A DNA stretch of 64,000 bases, taken from Staphylococcus equorum (GTDB lineage Bacteria; Bacillota; Bacilli; Staphylococcales; Staphylococcaceae). The notes under the pieces were generated by a model. That model was given only the letters and a program-made list of their open reading frames with translations. It was not told the origin of the DNA and did not search any database. Position numbers and translations under genes: made by a program. Each line of letters starts with the position of its first letter. Positions within the stretch are counted from its first letter, which is position 1. Of this stretch, positions 45,069-53,707 are shown piece after piece. The stretch lies in assembly GCF_029531845.1 (NCBI RefSeq), contig NZ_JAMBPV010000001.1:434001-498000 (forward strand), given 5' to 3'.

Positions 45069-45860
45069 TTAACTTATCATTACTTTCATTAAATAGCCTT
45101 GTTCGTCGAAGTGTGCTGTATACATGCCATTATTTGTTTCATAAGTCATATATGAGCCGTTTTCTGTTTGTCCTTCGTCAGACATATGGTTAGACATATG
45201 TTCTTCTTTGAACATTTCTTTGCTTACAGTATCGGCTTTAGTATCAAAAGTGATATTAACGACTTGACCATCTTTATTCATATCAACCATTGTGTCATTC
45301 ACTTTTTTACTTGTAGCCACGTCTTTATCATTTGTTGCAGTGTTAACTTTGTATCCATCAATCATGACGTTATCGTATTTTAACGCTCTTACAAAATCAT
45401 AATCTTGAGTGAAATGGCCATCATATTTTGTGTAGCCAGTGTAATTATAATATGGCATCATAGCTTCTTCCATATTGCCGTTCATCATATTACCTTGCAT
45501 GTCATTCATGCCTTGGTCCATTGCCATATCGCTGTGATTCATATTACCTTGCATGTCATTCATACCTTGATCCATTGCCATATCGTTATGGTTCATATTA
45601 CCTTGCATGTCATTCATGCCTTGATCCATTGCCATATCGTTATGGTTCATATTACCCTGCATGTCGTTCATACCTTGATTCATAGACATATCGTTTTCCA
45701 TTGGCATGGCTTGTTGTTGCATATTGTTGTTCATGTTATTTTCTTGAGGATTCATTGTGTCCGCATGTGCAGTGTTATTTCCAATTACGCCATTTCCTGC
45801 TCCTACTAAAAATCCTGTAGCTGCGACTGTTGATGATAATACTAATAGTTTTTTATTCAT
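45069..45860 (-). CDS. IsaB-family secreted protein with methionine-rich tandem repeats
   Basis: A 263-residue exported protein. The signal peptide (residues 1-34, ending NTAHA-DT) is followed by an Asn/Met/Gln-rich region and four 18-residue repeats at residues 56-127 with consensus NDMAMDQGMNDMQGNMNH. From residue 134 the protein matches IsaB: PYYNYTGYTKYDGHF then RALKYDNVMIDGYKV. IsaB is a surface/secreted antigen that binds nucleic acid in S. aureus. The repeats add many Met and one His per unit, as in copper-binding proteins, so metal binding is plausible but untested. The ribosome site is GGGGTGAAG. It is a single gene. Confidence 0.8.
   Translation of the reverse strand: MNKKLLVLSSTVAATGFLVGAGNGVIGNNTAHADTMNPQENNMNNNMQQQAMPMENDMSMNQGMNDMQGNMNHNDMAMDQGMNDMQGNMNHNDMAMDQGMNDMQGNMNHSDMAMDQGMNDMQGNMMNGNMEEAMMPYYNYTGYTKYDGHFTQDYDFVRALKYDNVMIDGYKVNTATNDKDVATSKKVNDTMVDMNKDGQVVNITFDTKADTVSKEMFKEEHMSNHMSDEGQTENGSYMTYETNNGMYTAHFDEQGYLMKVMIS
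45480..45695. repeat. Tandem 54-bp repeats within the IsaB-like gene
   Basis: Four near-identical 54-bp units that keep the reading frame and encode the 18-residue Met-rich repeat. The units differ by a few synonymous or conservative changes; for example H-N becomes H-S in one. Confidence 0.85.
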
Positions 45861-46118
45861 AAAGCTTCACCCCTATTTTTAATTTTTAAAGTAATTCATG
45901 TTGTCTAACCTTAATTCTCATTAGATTTTATCTACCAAATTAAATCCAAAATAAGCTTACACAACTAGCCCCCTTTTTAATTTCACTCAATAAATATACG
46001 TTTTCTTTTTAGATAGAGTTCACATTTTACAAATGTTTTTGAATTGTTTTTAAAATGTAAAATGCATTTAAACGACTTACAACTCTAAAATGTTGTCATG
46101 GCACTTTATAACAAAAAA

Positions 46119-46152
46119 CGGTTAATGATAACAAAAAGTTATTATTAACCGT
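46119..46152 (-). terminator. Terminator of the leftward phosphatase gene
   Basis: ACGGTTAATGATAAC-AAAAA-GTTATTATTAACCGT is followed on the minus strand by TTTTTTGTT. The rest of the 45861-46225 gap is AT-rich and shows the promoter region of the IsaB-like gene only. Confidence 0.75.
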
Positions 46153-46225
46153 AAAAGATATAAAATTTATTTAATTAATGTAATTACGCTACAACACCAT
46201 CACGCATAATAATTACAAAGAGAGG

Positions 46226-46819
46226 TTACATTTTCCCAAGTGAAGAATGGGATGATAAGTGTGCCGCTTCATTGTAATTTAAAATTGTAAATTGGTCGTT
46301 TGTTAATTTAAGTGTGCTTAGACTGCCATTAGACAATCTTGGCGAATCAGTACTAATTTCTCCATTAGAATAGTAAGAAAATACTGCTTTAATAAATGCG
46401 CCATGAGAGACAATTAGGATTTTTTGATCTTTGTACTGTTCTATAATTGAGTTTATCCCATTAAGAAAACGATTTGTTACAACGTGTGCTTGTTCCTTGT
46501 TTGGATAAAGTTGGTCGGGATATAACGATGTACGTTCTTCTGATGATAATCCTTCAGCATCACCGAATGAAATTTCAATAAAGGCCTCCATTTCTATCAA
46601 AGGTATAGTTAATTGTTGCTGAATAATTTCTGCTGTCTTTTTTGCTCTAGCTAATGGGCTCGTGATGATAATATCCCATTCTGAATTGTTTAGAAATTGG
46701 CTGCATGCTTCAGCTTGTTTAATGCCTATATGGTTTAAAGGCACGTCTGTGCGGCCTTGTAATTTTCCTGCTGTATTCCAATCTGTTTCCCCGTGTCTGA
46801 TAAAACAAATTTTCGTCAT
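46226..46819 (-). CDS. Histidine phosphatase family protein
   Basis: A 197-residue branch-1 histidine phosphatase. FIRHGETDWNTAGKLQGRTDVPLN has the phosphohistidine (IRHGETDW, His about 8), SPLARAKKTAEII and SFGDAEGLSSEER follow, and the second His is in LIVSHGAFIKAV. It resembles the PhoE/GpmB-type group. The start is at ATG 46819, with AAAGG upstream. It is a single gene. Substrate unknown. Confidence 0.83.
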   Translation of the reverse strand: MTKICFIRHGETDWNTAGKLQGRTDVPLNHIGIKQAEACSQFLNNSEWDIIITSPLARAKKTAEIIQQQLTIPLIEMEAFIEISFGDAEGLSSEERTSLYPDQLYPNKEQAHVVTNRFLNGINSIIEQYKDQKILIVSHGAFIKAVFSYYSNGEISTDSPRLSNGSLSTLKLTNDQFTILNYNEAAHLSSHSSLGKM

Positions 46820-47028
46820 TGATATCAACCTTTATAATTTTGTATTAAAAAAAGTCTTAATAATCATACTTTCACTTTTGCAATAAGTATCTCATTCAAA
46901 GATATAATTTTCAAAAAATCACCACTTAATCCTTGATAGAGAATAGGGTATGTAATTTTGTAACTTTTTAATTAAGTTTCACATATTTATTCGGAAGTTG
47001 ACGAACCATTTAATTTAAGAGAACGTTT

Positions 47029-48279
47029 CTAATTGTCTAGTATTACATCTAGATTAGCTAACTCGATTGTTGTATCAATATATACTTGAATTCCTTTAGC
47101 GATTTGTTGTTCTGTAACGGATTCTTCTGGAGAATGGCTAATACCTTTTTTACAAGGGATGAATATCATACTTGTCGGACAAATTGGTGCGAAGTTCATA
47201 GCATCGTGACCTGCACCACTATACATATAACGGAAACTAAAGTCAGATTGAAGACAGCTTTGTTCAGTGATTTGAGCCATCTTTTTGTTAAGACTACGCG
47301 GTTGATCTTGTCCTAAATCATCTAAATGATAATTTGCTTTACGTTTGTTAACAATAGTTTGAATATGTTGTTGGATTTCTGATACTACTTGTTCTCGTAC
47401 TTCTAGATTTTTTCCACGAATATCAATTAATAATGTCACTCCTCCTGGGATCGCATTCATCGTGTTTGGATAGACATTCGCATAACCGACTGTAGTGACA
47501 ATGCCTTGATCATGATAGGTTTGTCCTATTGATTCAACACTTAAAATGATTTCTGACGCCGTAGTTAGTGCATCTACTCTCATCGGCATAGGCGTGGAAC
47601 CAGAATGACTTGTCACGCCTTGAATCTTTAATTTGAAACGATGGGGCGCAGCAACATCGGTCACAATACCAATGTCTTTGCTGTTTTTTTCAAGGATAGG
47701 TCCTTGTTCAATATGCAGTTCTAAAAATGCTTTGATTTCATTGCGTTCAAATAGTGCTGCCTTACCATGCATATCTTGGGACAAAGGTTCAACGACGTCA
47801 TAAAGCACATTGCCTTCGTTGTCTTTAATATATTGCATGTCAGATTTGGTCATTTTACCTGTCAGATATTTACTTCCTAAAGTTGCTTCGTTAAATCTTG
47901 TTGATTCTTCACAAGCAAAAGCAATCACAATAATTGGGTGATCTGTTTCTATATTATGTTTGTTTAAATGTTCAATAACCTCTAGTGCGCCCAATACACC
48001 TAGCAATCCATCATATTGGCCACCGTCTCTTACAGTATCAATGTGAGATCCTAAAACTACTGGCTTTAAAGAAGAATTCTTACCCTCTCTGCGTGCGATG
48101 ACATTTCCGAAAAAATCAAAATATACATCTAATCCAGCTTTTTGACACAACATAGAAAATTTTAATGCGGCTAGTCTCTCTGGATGTGTAAAGGCAATAC
48201 GATTAATGCCACCATTTTTTTCATTTCGAGCAAAATCATTAAACGTTTGAAAATTATCTAAAACATTTTGTAAATTCAC
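47029..48279 (-). CDS. M20-family amidohydrolase (AllC/N-carbamoylase type), second copy
   Basis: A 416-residue zinc or manganese amidohydrolase. The metal residues lie in SHIDTVRDGGQYDG, ACEESTRF, ELHIEQGPILE and SGAGHDAM; the lid domain has THSGSTPMPMR-like sequence (SHSGSTPMPMRVDAL). It is related to the allC product at 49293 but well diverged. It may be an N-carbamoyl-amino acid hydrolase or an ureidoglycolate amidohydrolase, not simply a copy of AllC. The start is set to a GTG because AAAGGAG is too close to the upstream ATG. It lies 20 bp after an esterase gene on the same strand. Confidence 0.83.
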   Translation of the reverse strand: MNLQNVLDNFQTFNDFARNEKNGGINRIAFTHPERLAALKFSMLCQKAGLDVYFDFFGNVIARREGKNSSLKPVVLGSHIDTVRDGGQYDGLLGVLGALEVIEHLNKHNIETDHPIIVIAFACEESTRFNEATLGSKYLTGKMTKSDMQYIKDNEGNVLYDVVEPLSQDMHGKAALFERNEIKAFLELHIEQGPILEKNSKDIGIVTDVAAPHRFKLKIQGVTSHSGSTPMPMRVDALTTASEIILSVESIGQTYHDQGIVTTVGYANVYPNTMNAIPGGVTLLIDIRGKNLEVREQVVSEIQQHIQTIVNKRKANYHLDDLGQDQPRSLNKKMAQITEQSCLQSDFSFRYMYSGAGHDAMNFAPICPTSMIFIPCKKGISHSPEESVTEQQIAKGIQVYIDTTIELANLDVILDN

Positions 48280-48298
48280 TATAAACATTCTCCTTTAT

Positions 48299-49120
48299 TT
48301 AAATGAGTTGATTTAAAAAAACTACGGCTTTCTTATATAAATCAATATTGGTTTCATTTACTACTCTATCGAAATCGTGCTGATTGGAATTTAAAAATTC
48401 GATTTGGCAGTTACTTACGTTTTGATAGATATGTTCACTTTCTGTGTAGGGTACATCGGGATCATTCTTACAATGTACAATGAACATTGGCGGAAAATTT
48501 TTTAATTGTTGAGGTGAAATATTGTAATCACTTTGAGTTGAAGTCTGAATGCCTAAATAATCTAGCCATTTAGCTTCTCCACGTGCATGTATATAAATAG
48601 GATATCTGTCTTGCATAGATCCAGAGGTTAACGGTTGCTGTTGAATCAGTTGATTAAGTATCTCAGGAGTGATTTTAGATGATAGTGTTTGGTACTGTGA
48701 ATTTGGTCTTAAAAATGATGGTACATGTACACGACAATAACCATAAAAATCAACAATGCCATCGACCTGACGATGTGTTGAGACAATCATTGCTAAAAAA
48801 GCACCTGCAGAACGACCGAATGTAAATAAAGGCAGTGATGGATAGCGTTGTTTAATCGCATCATATTGTAGTAAAACATCGCTAATGATTATATTGATCT
48901 TACTTTCAGGTGCGAGACGATAAGAGGCCAAAACGAGATGAAAATCTTGTGATAGTACGTCAATGTATGGCTGTGCTAAGTCATAGGCATCACCAAAAAT
49001 TAATCCACCACCATGAAAATAAATGATAATGCCTTTTGGATTGTTGTTTTTTGCTTCAATAACTGTAAAAGGTAAGGTGAACCCATCCTCAGTTATCATT
49101 TCAGAATGATATTGAGACAA
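48299..49120 (-). CDS. Alpha/beta hydrolase (HSL-type esterase)
   Basis: A 273-residue serine hydrolase. The oxyanion motif is FHGGGLIFGD, the nucleophile elbow is GRSAG, and the late Asp/His are at NDPDVPYTESEH and QHDFDR. This is the hormone-sensitive-lipase family layout. A TTG start at 49120 is favoured because AAGGAGC is correctly spaced; the upstream GTG at 49129 overlaps it. It heads a two-gene leftward operon with the AllC-like amidohydrolase, divergent from the main all operon. It might deacylate or open a related ureide; that is speculation. Confidence 0.75.
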   Translation of the reverse strand: MSQYHSEMITEDGFTLPFTVIEAKNNNPKGIIIYFHGGGLIFGDAYDLAQPYIDVLSQDFHLVLASYRLAPESKINIIISDVLLQYDAIKQRYPSLPLFTFGRSAGAFLAMIVSTHRQVDGIVDFYGYCRVHVPSFLRPNSQYQTLSSKITPEILNQLIQQQPLTSGSMQDRYPIYIHARGEAKWLDYLGIQTSTQSDYNISPQQLKNFPPMFIVHCKNDPDVPYTESEHIYQNVSNCQIEFLNSNQHDFDRVVNETNIDLYKKAVVFLNQLI

Positions 49121-49245
49121 ACGTATCACGCTCCTTTATATAGAATTTGCTAACTATAGTATCTCAAAGAAATATTTAGAAGTATTTGTATAAATCGAAT
49201 AAAAGTCTTAACCATAATTGTTAGAAATGTGAATGATAACTAAAA

Positions 49246-49259
49246 TGTAAACGCTTATA
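49246..49259 (+). promoter_or_regulatory. Catabolite-responsive element at the allC promoter
   Basis: TGTAAACGCTTATA matches the CcpA consensus TGWAANCGNTNWCA except for T at the thirteenth base. It lies 34 bp before the allC ATG, in the region between divergent operons. Confidence 0.65.
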
Positions 49260-49292
49260 ATTAGTTGTGAAATGAAAAAGGAGTTGAATTAA

Positions 49293-50525
49293 ATGGACAT
49301 ACGCTCTTCTTTTGAAGCTTTAGATAAAAAATTCACTGCATTCGGTGGATTAGATGGTGGCGGTATTACCCGTTTACTATATTCAGATGAGTGGTCAAAT
49401 GCTGTACATGAATTAAAACGTACATTAGAAAGTGAAGGATTCGAAACGCGTTTCGATAGTGTAGGCAACTTAAAAGGACGCATTGAAGGTAGTAAATATC
49501 CTGAAGAAACAATCCTGTCTGGTTCTCATATTGACACAGTAGTTGAGGGTGGACATTTAGATGGTCAATTCGGCGTATTGGCAGCGTTAGTTGCAATGAA
49601 ATCATTGAAAGCTGAGCATGGTCAACCACTACGTTCACTTGAAGTCTTGGCATTAGCTGAAGAAGAAGGTAGCCGTTTCCCGTATGCGTTTTGGGGAAGT
49701 AAAAATTTCTTTAACTTAGCGAAACGTGAAGACGTGAATGACATTGCTGATGGTGAAGGTATTAATTTTAAAGCAGCGATGAACAGCGCTGGTTTTGATT
49801 ATCGCAGTGAAGACAATGATTTTGATTATATTAAATCATTTATTGAAGTACATATTGAACAAGGAAAAGTACTAGAAATTGAACAAAAAGCTATAGGTGT
49901 TGTAAATGGCATCGTAGGACAAAAACGCTACAATATTCATTTAAAGGGTGAAGCGAATCATGCAGGTACTACACCGATGGGTTTAAGAAAAGATGCGGTT
50001 GTTGCTTTTAGTAAAATAGCAACAGAGTTAACAGATAAAGCAAGAGCAATCGGTGATCCGTTGGTTATTACTTTTGGTCGTGTTAATCCTGTACCCAACA
50101 CAGTCAATGTTGTGCCTGGTGAAGTAACGTTTTCAATTGATTGTAGACATATCAATCAAGATGAATTAAATGATTTTGCTAAGACGATTGATAGCTGTAT
50201 TAAAACAGTTTCAGAACAAGAAGGCGTCGAATATGACATTAATTTGTGGATGGATGAAGTACCAACAATGATGGACGAAAGATTAGTCAACGAAGTAGAA
50301 AAGGCAGCTGAACAAGTCGTTGGTGTGAAAGACAGCAAGATAATGTCTTCAGGTGCAGGCCATGATTCTCAAATATTCGCAAAATATATTCCGACAGCAA
50401 TGTTGTTTGTCCCTTCGATTAATGGCATAAGTCATAACGTTACGGAAGAAACAAACATCGAAGATTTGGTCAAAGGTATAGAAGTACTGAAACAAGTACT
50501 ATATCAACTTGCTTATGAGGAATAG
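49293..50525 (+). CDS. allC: Allantoate amidohydrolase
   Basis: A 410-residue M20-family enzyme that turns allantoate into ureidoglycine, CO2 and ammonia. Motifs: LDGGGITRLLYSDEW near the start, SGSHIDTVVEGGHLDG, LAEEEGSRFPYAFWGSK, IEVHIEQGKVLE and SSGAGHDSQIFA. These match bacterial AllC closely. AAAGGAG precedes the ATG. It is the first gene of an eight-gene operon that continues with allE. Confidence 0.92.
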   Translation: MDIRSSFEALDKKFTAFGGLDGGGITRLLYSDEWSNAVHELKRTLESEGFETRFDSVGNLKGRIEGSKYPEETILSGSHIDTVVEGGHLDGQFGVLAALVAMKSLKAEHGQPLRSLEVLALAEEEGSRFPYAFWGSKNFFNLAKREDVNDIADGEGINFKAAMNSAGFDYRSEDNDFDYIKSFIEVHIEQGKVLEIEQKAIGVVNGIVGQKRYNIHLKGEANHAGTTPMGLRKDAVVAFSKIATELTDKARAIGDPLVITFGRVNPVPNTVNVVPGEVTFSIDCRHINQDELNDFAKTIDSCIKTVSEQEGVEYDINLWMDEVPTMMDERLVNEVEKAAEQVVGVKDSKIMSSGAGHDSQIFAKYIPTAMLFVPSINGISHNVTEETNIEDLVKGIEVLKQVLYQLAYEE

Positions 50526-50642
50526 CAGTAAGATATCATTCAATAAAACAGCAAATACTGATTAAGCAGACAGATTTTATAATTAAATTTTAATGAAAAT
50601 TTGAAATGACAACTTTAAATAGTGAAAAGGAGAAATGTTTTT

Positions 50643-51431
50643 ATGGGTTACTTAAATCATAATCAAGGTTATAGAGAAGGTTTATTAGAAACACGTTCGG
50701 TAATTAAAAAAGATAATTATGCAGTTATTACACCTGATGGTTTAGTGAATAATGTGGTTCCAGGTTTTGAAGATTGCGATGTAACAATTATGGGATCACC
50801 AAGATTAGGTGCGCGTTTTGTTGATTATTTAGTGACATTGAAAAACCAAGGTGGCAATAAACAAGGCTTTGGAGGGGGAGGTGTTCAAACATTTATCTAT
50901 GTAGAATATGGTCATATCAACGCTTATGCAGACGATAAAAAATATGAATTAAGTGCAGGCGGATACTTATACGTGCCATCACATCAAGTAATGACATTTG
51001 AAAATAGTAATCAAAACAATGATAGTAGAGTGTTTTTATATAAAAAACGTTACCAACCATTAGAAGGTTATACACCAGAAGTAGTTACAGGAAATGTGAA
51101 TGAAATGGTTCAAGAACCTTATGAAGGCATGGAAGAAGTTAAGATTTTAGACCTTTTACCAAAAGAACTTGCCTATGATATGAACATTCATATTTTATCA
51201 TTCAAACCTGGTGCATCACATGGTTATATCGAAACGCATGTACAAGAACACGGTGCTTATGTATTAAGTGGACGTGGCATGTATAACTTAGACAATGACT
51301 GGTTACCAGTTGATAAAGGCGACTATATCTTTATGGGAGCATATGCACCTCAAGCAACATATGCAGTAGGCTTAGATGAGCCATTTGCATATATCTATTC
51401 AAAAGATGCTAACAGAGATATTGAAATTTAA
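50643..51431 (+). CDS. allE: (S)-ureidoglycine aminohydrolase
   Basis: A 262-residue two-cupin protein. GYLNHNQGYREGLLETRSV opens it; GSPRLGARFVDYLVTL and the metal-binding cupin block GASHGYIETHVQEHGAYVLSG (His, Glu, His, Gln) match E. coli AllE/YlbA. It converts ureidoglycine to S-ureidoglycolate with loss of ammonia, a Mn2+ enzyme. The start at 50643 is chosen because AAAGGAG is about 11 nt upstream and the product then aligns with AllE from MGYL. Confidence 0.94.
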   Translation: MGYLNHNQGYREGLLETRSVIKKDNYAVITPDGLVNNVVPGFEDCDVTIMGSPRLGARFVDYLVTLKNQGGNKQGFGGGGVQTFIYVEYGHINAYADDKKYELSAGGYLYVPSHQVMTFENSNQNNDSRVFLYKKRYQPLEGYTPEVVTGNVNEMVQEPYEGMEEVKILDLLPKELAYDMNIHILSFKPGASHGYIETHVQEHGAYVLSGRGMYNLDNDWLPVDKGDYIFMGAYAPQATYAVGLDEPFAYIYSKDANRDIEI

Positions 51432-51443
51432 GGAAGGTTGTTA

Positions 51444-52478
51444 ATGATGGAAGAAGAGACGTTAGTATACGTTGAAAGAGATAAATTACGCGAACTTTTC
51501 AAAAGAAAATTGACTCAAGCTGACCTTCCTGAAACACAAGCAGATAAAACTGCTGACCTTATGATATTTGCTGATGAACGTGGCATCCATTCTCATGGTT
51601 CAATACGTATGCAATATTATGCCGAGCGCATTTCGAAAAAGGGTTACAATTTGGACCCCCAATTTGAATTTACGCAAACTGGTCCATCAGTTGGTACTTA
51701 TTCTGGAGACAATGCAGTGGGTCATTATGTAGCATATCAAGCCATGGAAAAAGCTATTACAATGGCTGAAAACAGTGGTATTGGTATGGTAGGCGTTAAA
51801 GAAATGGGACACAGTGGTGCTATTGGCTATTTTGCAGAACAAGCTGCTAAAAAAGGTATGGTTGCAATCACAGTCTGTCAATCTGATCCAATGGTTGTAC
51901 CATTCGGTGGTACGAAGCCATACTTTGGCACGAACCCTATTGCATTTGCAGCACCAAGACAATCTGGTGAACCAATTTTGTTCGATATGGCAACAACTGT
52001 TCAAGCGTGGGGAAAAATTTTAGACGCACGTTCTAAACATAAAACAATCCCTGATACATGGGCAGTCGATAGTCAAGGTGAGCCTACGACTAATCCATTC
52101 GAGGTGGCAGCATTGTTACCTGTTTCTGGACCTAAGGGTTATGGACTCATGATGATGGTAGATATCTTAGCTGGCAGTTTATTAGGATTACCATTTGGAA
52201 AACATGTTACTTCTATGTATAAAGATTTAAGCCAATATCGCAGATTAGGACAATTTCATATTGTTATTAATCCAGCATACTTTGGGGATAGAACATTATT
52301 TTTAGAAAAAGTTTCGGACATGGTTAATGAGTTGCATGAAGTAAAGGCAGCACAAGGGTTTGATCAGGTGTACTATCCTGGAGAAATTCAAGAAGAAGTT
52401 AAACAGCGTTATATTAAAAGTGGTATTCCAATCGCTGAAAGCATCTATGAATATTTAATATCAGATAAGACATATTAA
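51444..52478 (+). CDS. allD: Ureidoglycolate dehydrogenase, copy 1
   Basis: A 344-residue member of the malate/lactate (LDH2) dehydrogenase family that oxidises ureidoglycolate to oxalurate with NAD+. ERGIHSHGSIRMQYYAERIS, SGAIGYFAEQAA, CQSDPMVVPFGGTKPYFGTNP and MATTVQAWGKILDARS are conserved. It lacks the C-terminal dozen residues (Tyr-rich, KNxFA) present in copy 2 and in E. coli AllD, ending at SDKTY. The ribosome site AGGAAGG fixes the ATG. A structured spacer of 164 bp separates it from copy 2. Confidence 0.9.
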   Translation: MMEEETLVYVERDKLRELFKRKLTQADLPETQADKTADLMIFADERGIHSHGSIRMQYYAERISKKGYNLDPQFEFTQTGPSVGTYSGDNAVGHYVAYQAMEKAITMAENSGIGMVGVKEMGHSGAIGYFAEQAAKKGMVAITVCQSDPMVVPFGGTKPYFGTNPIAFAAPRQSGEPILFDMATTVQAWGKILDARSKHKTIPDTWAVDSQGEPTTNPFEVAALLPVSGPKGYGLMMMVDILAGSLLGLPFGKHVTSMYKDLSQYRRLGQFHIVINPAYFGDRTLFLEKVSDMVNELHEVKAAQGFDQVYYPGEIQEEVKQRYIKSGIPIAESIYEYLISDKTY

Positions 52479-52487
52479 ATTAAAACT

Positions 52488-52575
52488 AAAGGAAGCGAAA
52501 TGGGACAATTTCATGAAATGTATGATGACATACGTTTGAAGTTAATTAGAATGATCCCAAGTAGCTTCCTTTTTA
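52488..52575 (+). terminator. Structured intergenic RNA between the two allD copies
   Basis: An outer stem AAAGGAAGC/GCTTCCTTT is extended by TGGGA/TCCCA after an internal loop. Inside are hairpins ATTTCATGAAAT and GTATGATGACATAC. It ends in a short T run. It could be an attenuating, leaky terminator or an RNA-processing element within the operon. Confidence 0.6.
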
Positions 52576-52642
52576 ATGCAAAAAAGGTGGACAAATAAGA
52601 TATATTTTCATGAAATTGAATATAAAGACAGGAGGTTTTAGT

Positions 52643-53692
52643 GTGCGTGTATCAGAAGAACAATTATTTGAACTTATGAAAAATAAATTAGTAAAGGCTG
52701 GGTTGAATGAAAGTGCTGCAAAAGACGTGGCGGACGTTCTGACATTTGCAGATCACAGAGGTATCCATTCTCATGGTGCTGTCAGAGTTGAGTATTATGC
52801 AGAACGTATTGCTAAAGGTGGCATAACAGCCAATCCAAACTATCAATTTGAACAAACAGGTCCTTCAGCTGCAGTCTTTGAAGGAGACAATGGCCCTGGT
52901 CACCAAGCTGCGAAACAAGCAATGGAAAAAGCTATTGCAATGGCTAAAGAGAGTGGTGTTGCAGTTGTTGGTATGAAACATATTTCTCATAGCGGGGCAC
53001 TTGGTTACTTCGTCGAAATGGCTGCAAAAGAGAATATGGTTGGTATTAGTATGTGTCAATCAGATCCAATGGTAGTGCCGTTTGGTGGTACAGAACCTTA
53101 CTTTGGAACTAACCCGATTGCATTTAGTGCGCCATCGAATGACGACCGTATTATTACATTTGATATGGCGACAACAGTGCAAGCGTGGGGGAAAGTACTT
53201 GATGCGAGAGCGAAACATTTATCTATTCCAGATACATGGGCAGTTGATGCACAAGGTGAGCCGACTACTGACGCTAGAGATGTACATGCACTCGTTCCAG
53301 TAGCTGGACCTAAAGGTTATGGCTTAATGATGATGGTCGATATCCTATCTGGTAGTTTATTAGGTGTGCCTCATGGTGTACACGTATCATCAATGTATAA
53401 AGATTTAACCAAAGGACGAGATTTAGGTCAATTGCATATTGTAATAAATCCGGCGTTTTTCACTGACTTAGAACAGTTTAAGACACGCATTTCAACTATG
53501 TTAGATGAGCTTAAAGCACAACCTGCTGCAGAAGGATATGGTGAAATTTTCTATCCTGGTGAACGTGGCCGTATGCGTAGTGAAAAATATGACGAAGATG
53601 GTATAGAAATTGTTGATGACATCTATGAATACTTAATATCGGATGATGTACATTATGATCGCTACCACGGAAAAAATAGATTCGCAGAATAA
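52643..53692 (+). CDS. allD: Ureidoglycolate dehydrogenase, copy 2
   Basis: A 349-residue LDH2-family dehydrogenase, exactly the length of E. coli AllD. HRGIHSHGAVRVEYYAERIAKGG, SGALGYFVEMAAKE, CQSDPMVVPFGGTEPYFGTNP and the C-terminal YHGKNRFAE tail match it. GTG at 52643 is the start: GGAGG is 7 nt before it and an upstream ATG at 52610 lacks a site. It follows a divergent paralogue, an unusual duplication. This copy is the closer match to canonical AllD. Confidence 0.93.
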   Translation: MRVSEEQLFELMKNKLVKAGLNESAAKDVADVLTFADHRGIHSHGAVRVEYYAERIAKGGITANPNYQFEQTGPSAAVFEGDNGPGHQAAKQAMEKAIAMAKESGVAVVGMKHISHSGALGYFVEMAAKENMVGISMCQSDPMVVPFGGTEPYFGTNPIAFSAPSNDDRIITFDMATTVQAWGKVLDARAKHLSIPDTWAVDAQGEPTTDARDVHALVPVAGPKGYGLMMMVDILSGSLLGVPHGVHVSSMYKDLTKGRDLGQLHIVINPAFFTDLEQFKTRISTMLDELKAQPAAEGYGEIFYPGERGRMRSEKYDEDGIEIVDDIYEYLISDDVHYDRYHGKNRFAE

Positions 53693-53707
53693 TAATGGAG
53701 GCATAAG

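Noticed and set aside
45480-45695. Regular 54-bp repeats suggesting a CRISPR array
   Set aside because: The units are contiguous, without spacers, keep the frame and encode a peptide repeat. No cas genes are present.
45405-45809. A 134-codon, His/Ile-rich plus-strand ORF
   Set aside because: It is the exact antisense of the Met-rich repeats (CAT repeats read as His). It has no ribosome site and mirrors the real gene, so it is a shadow.
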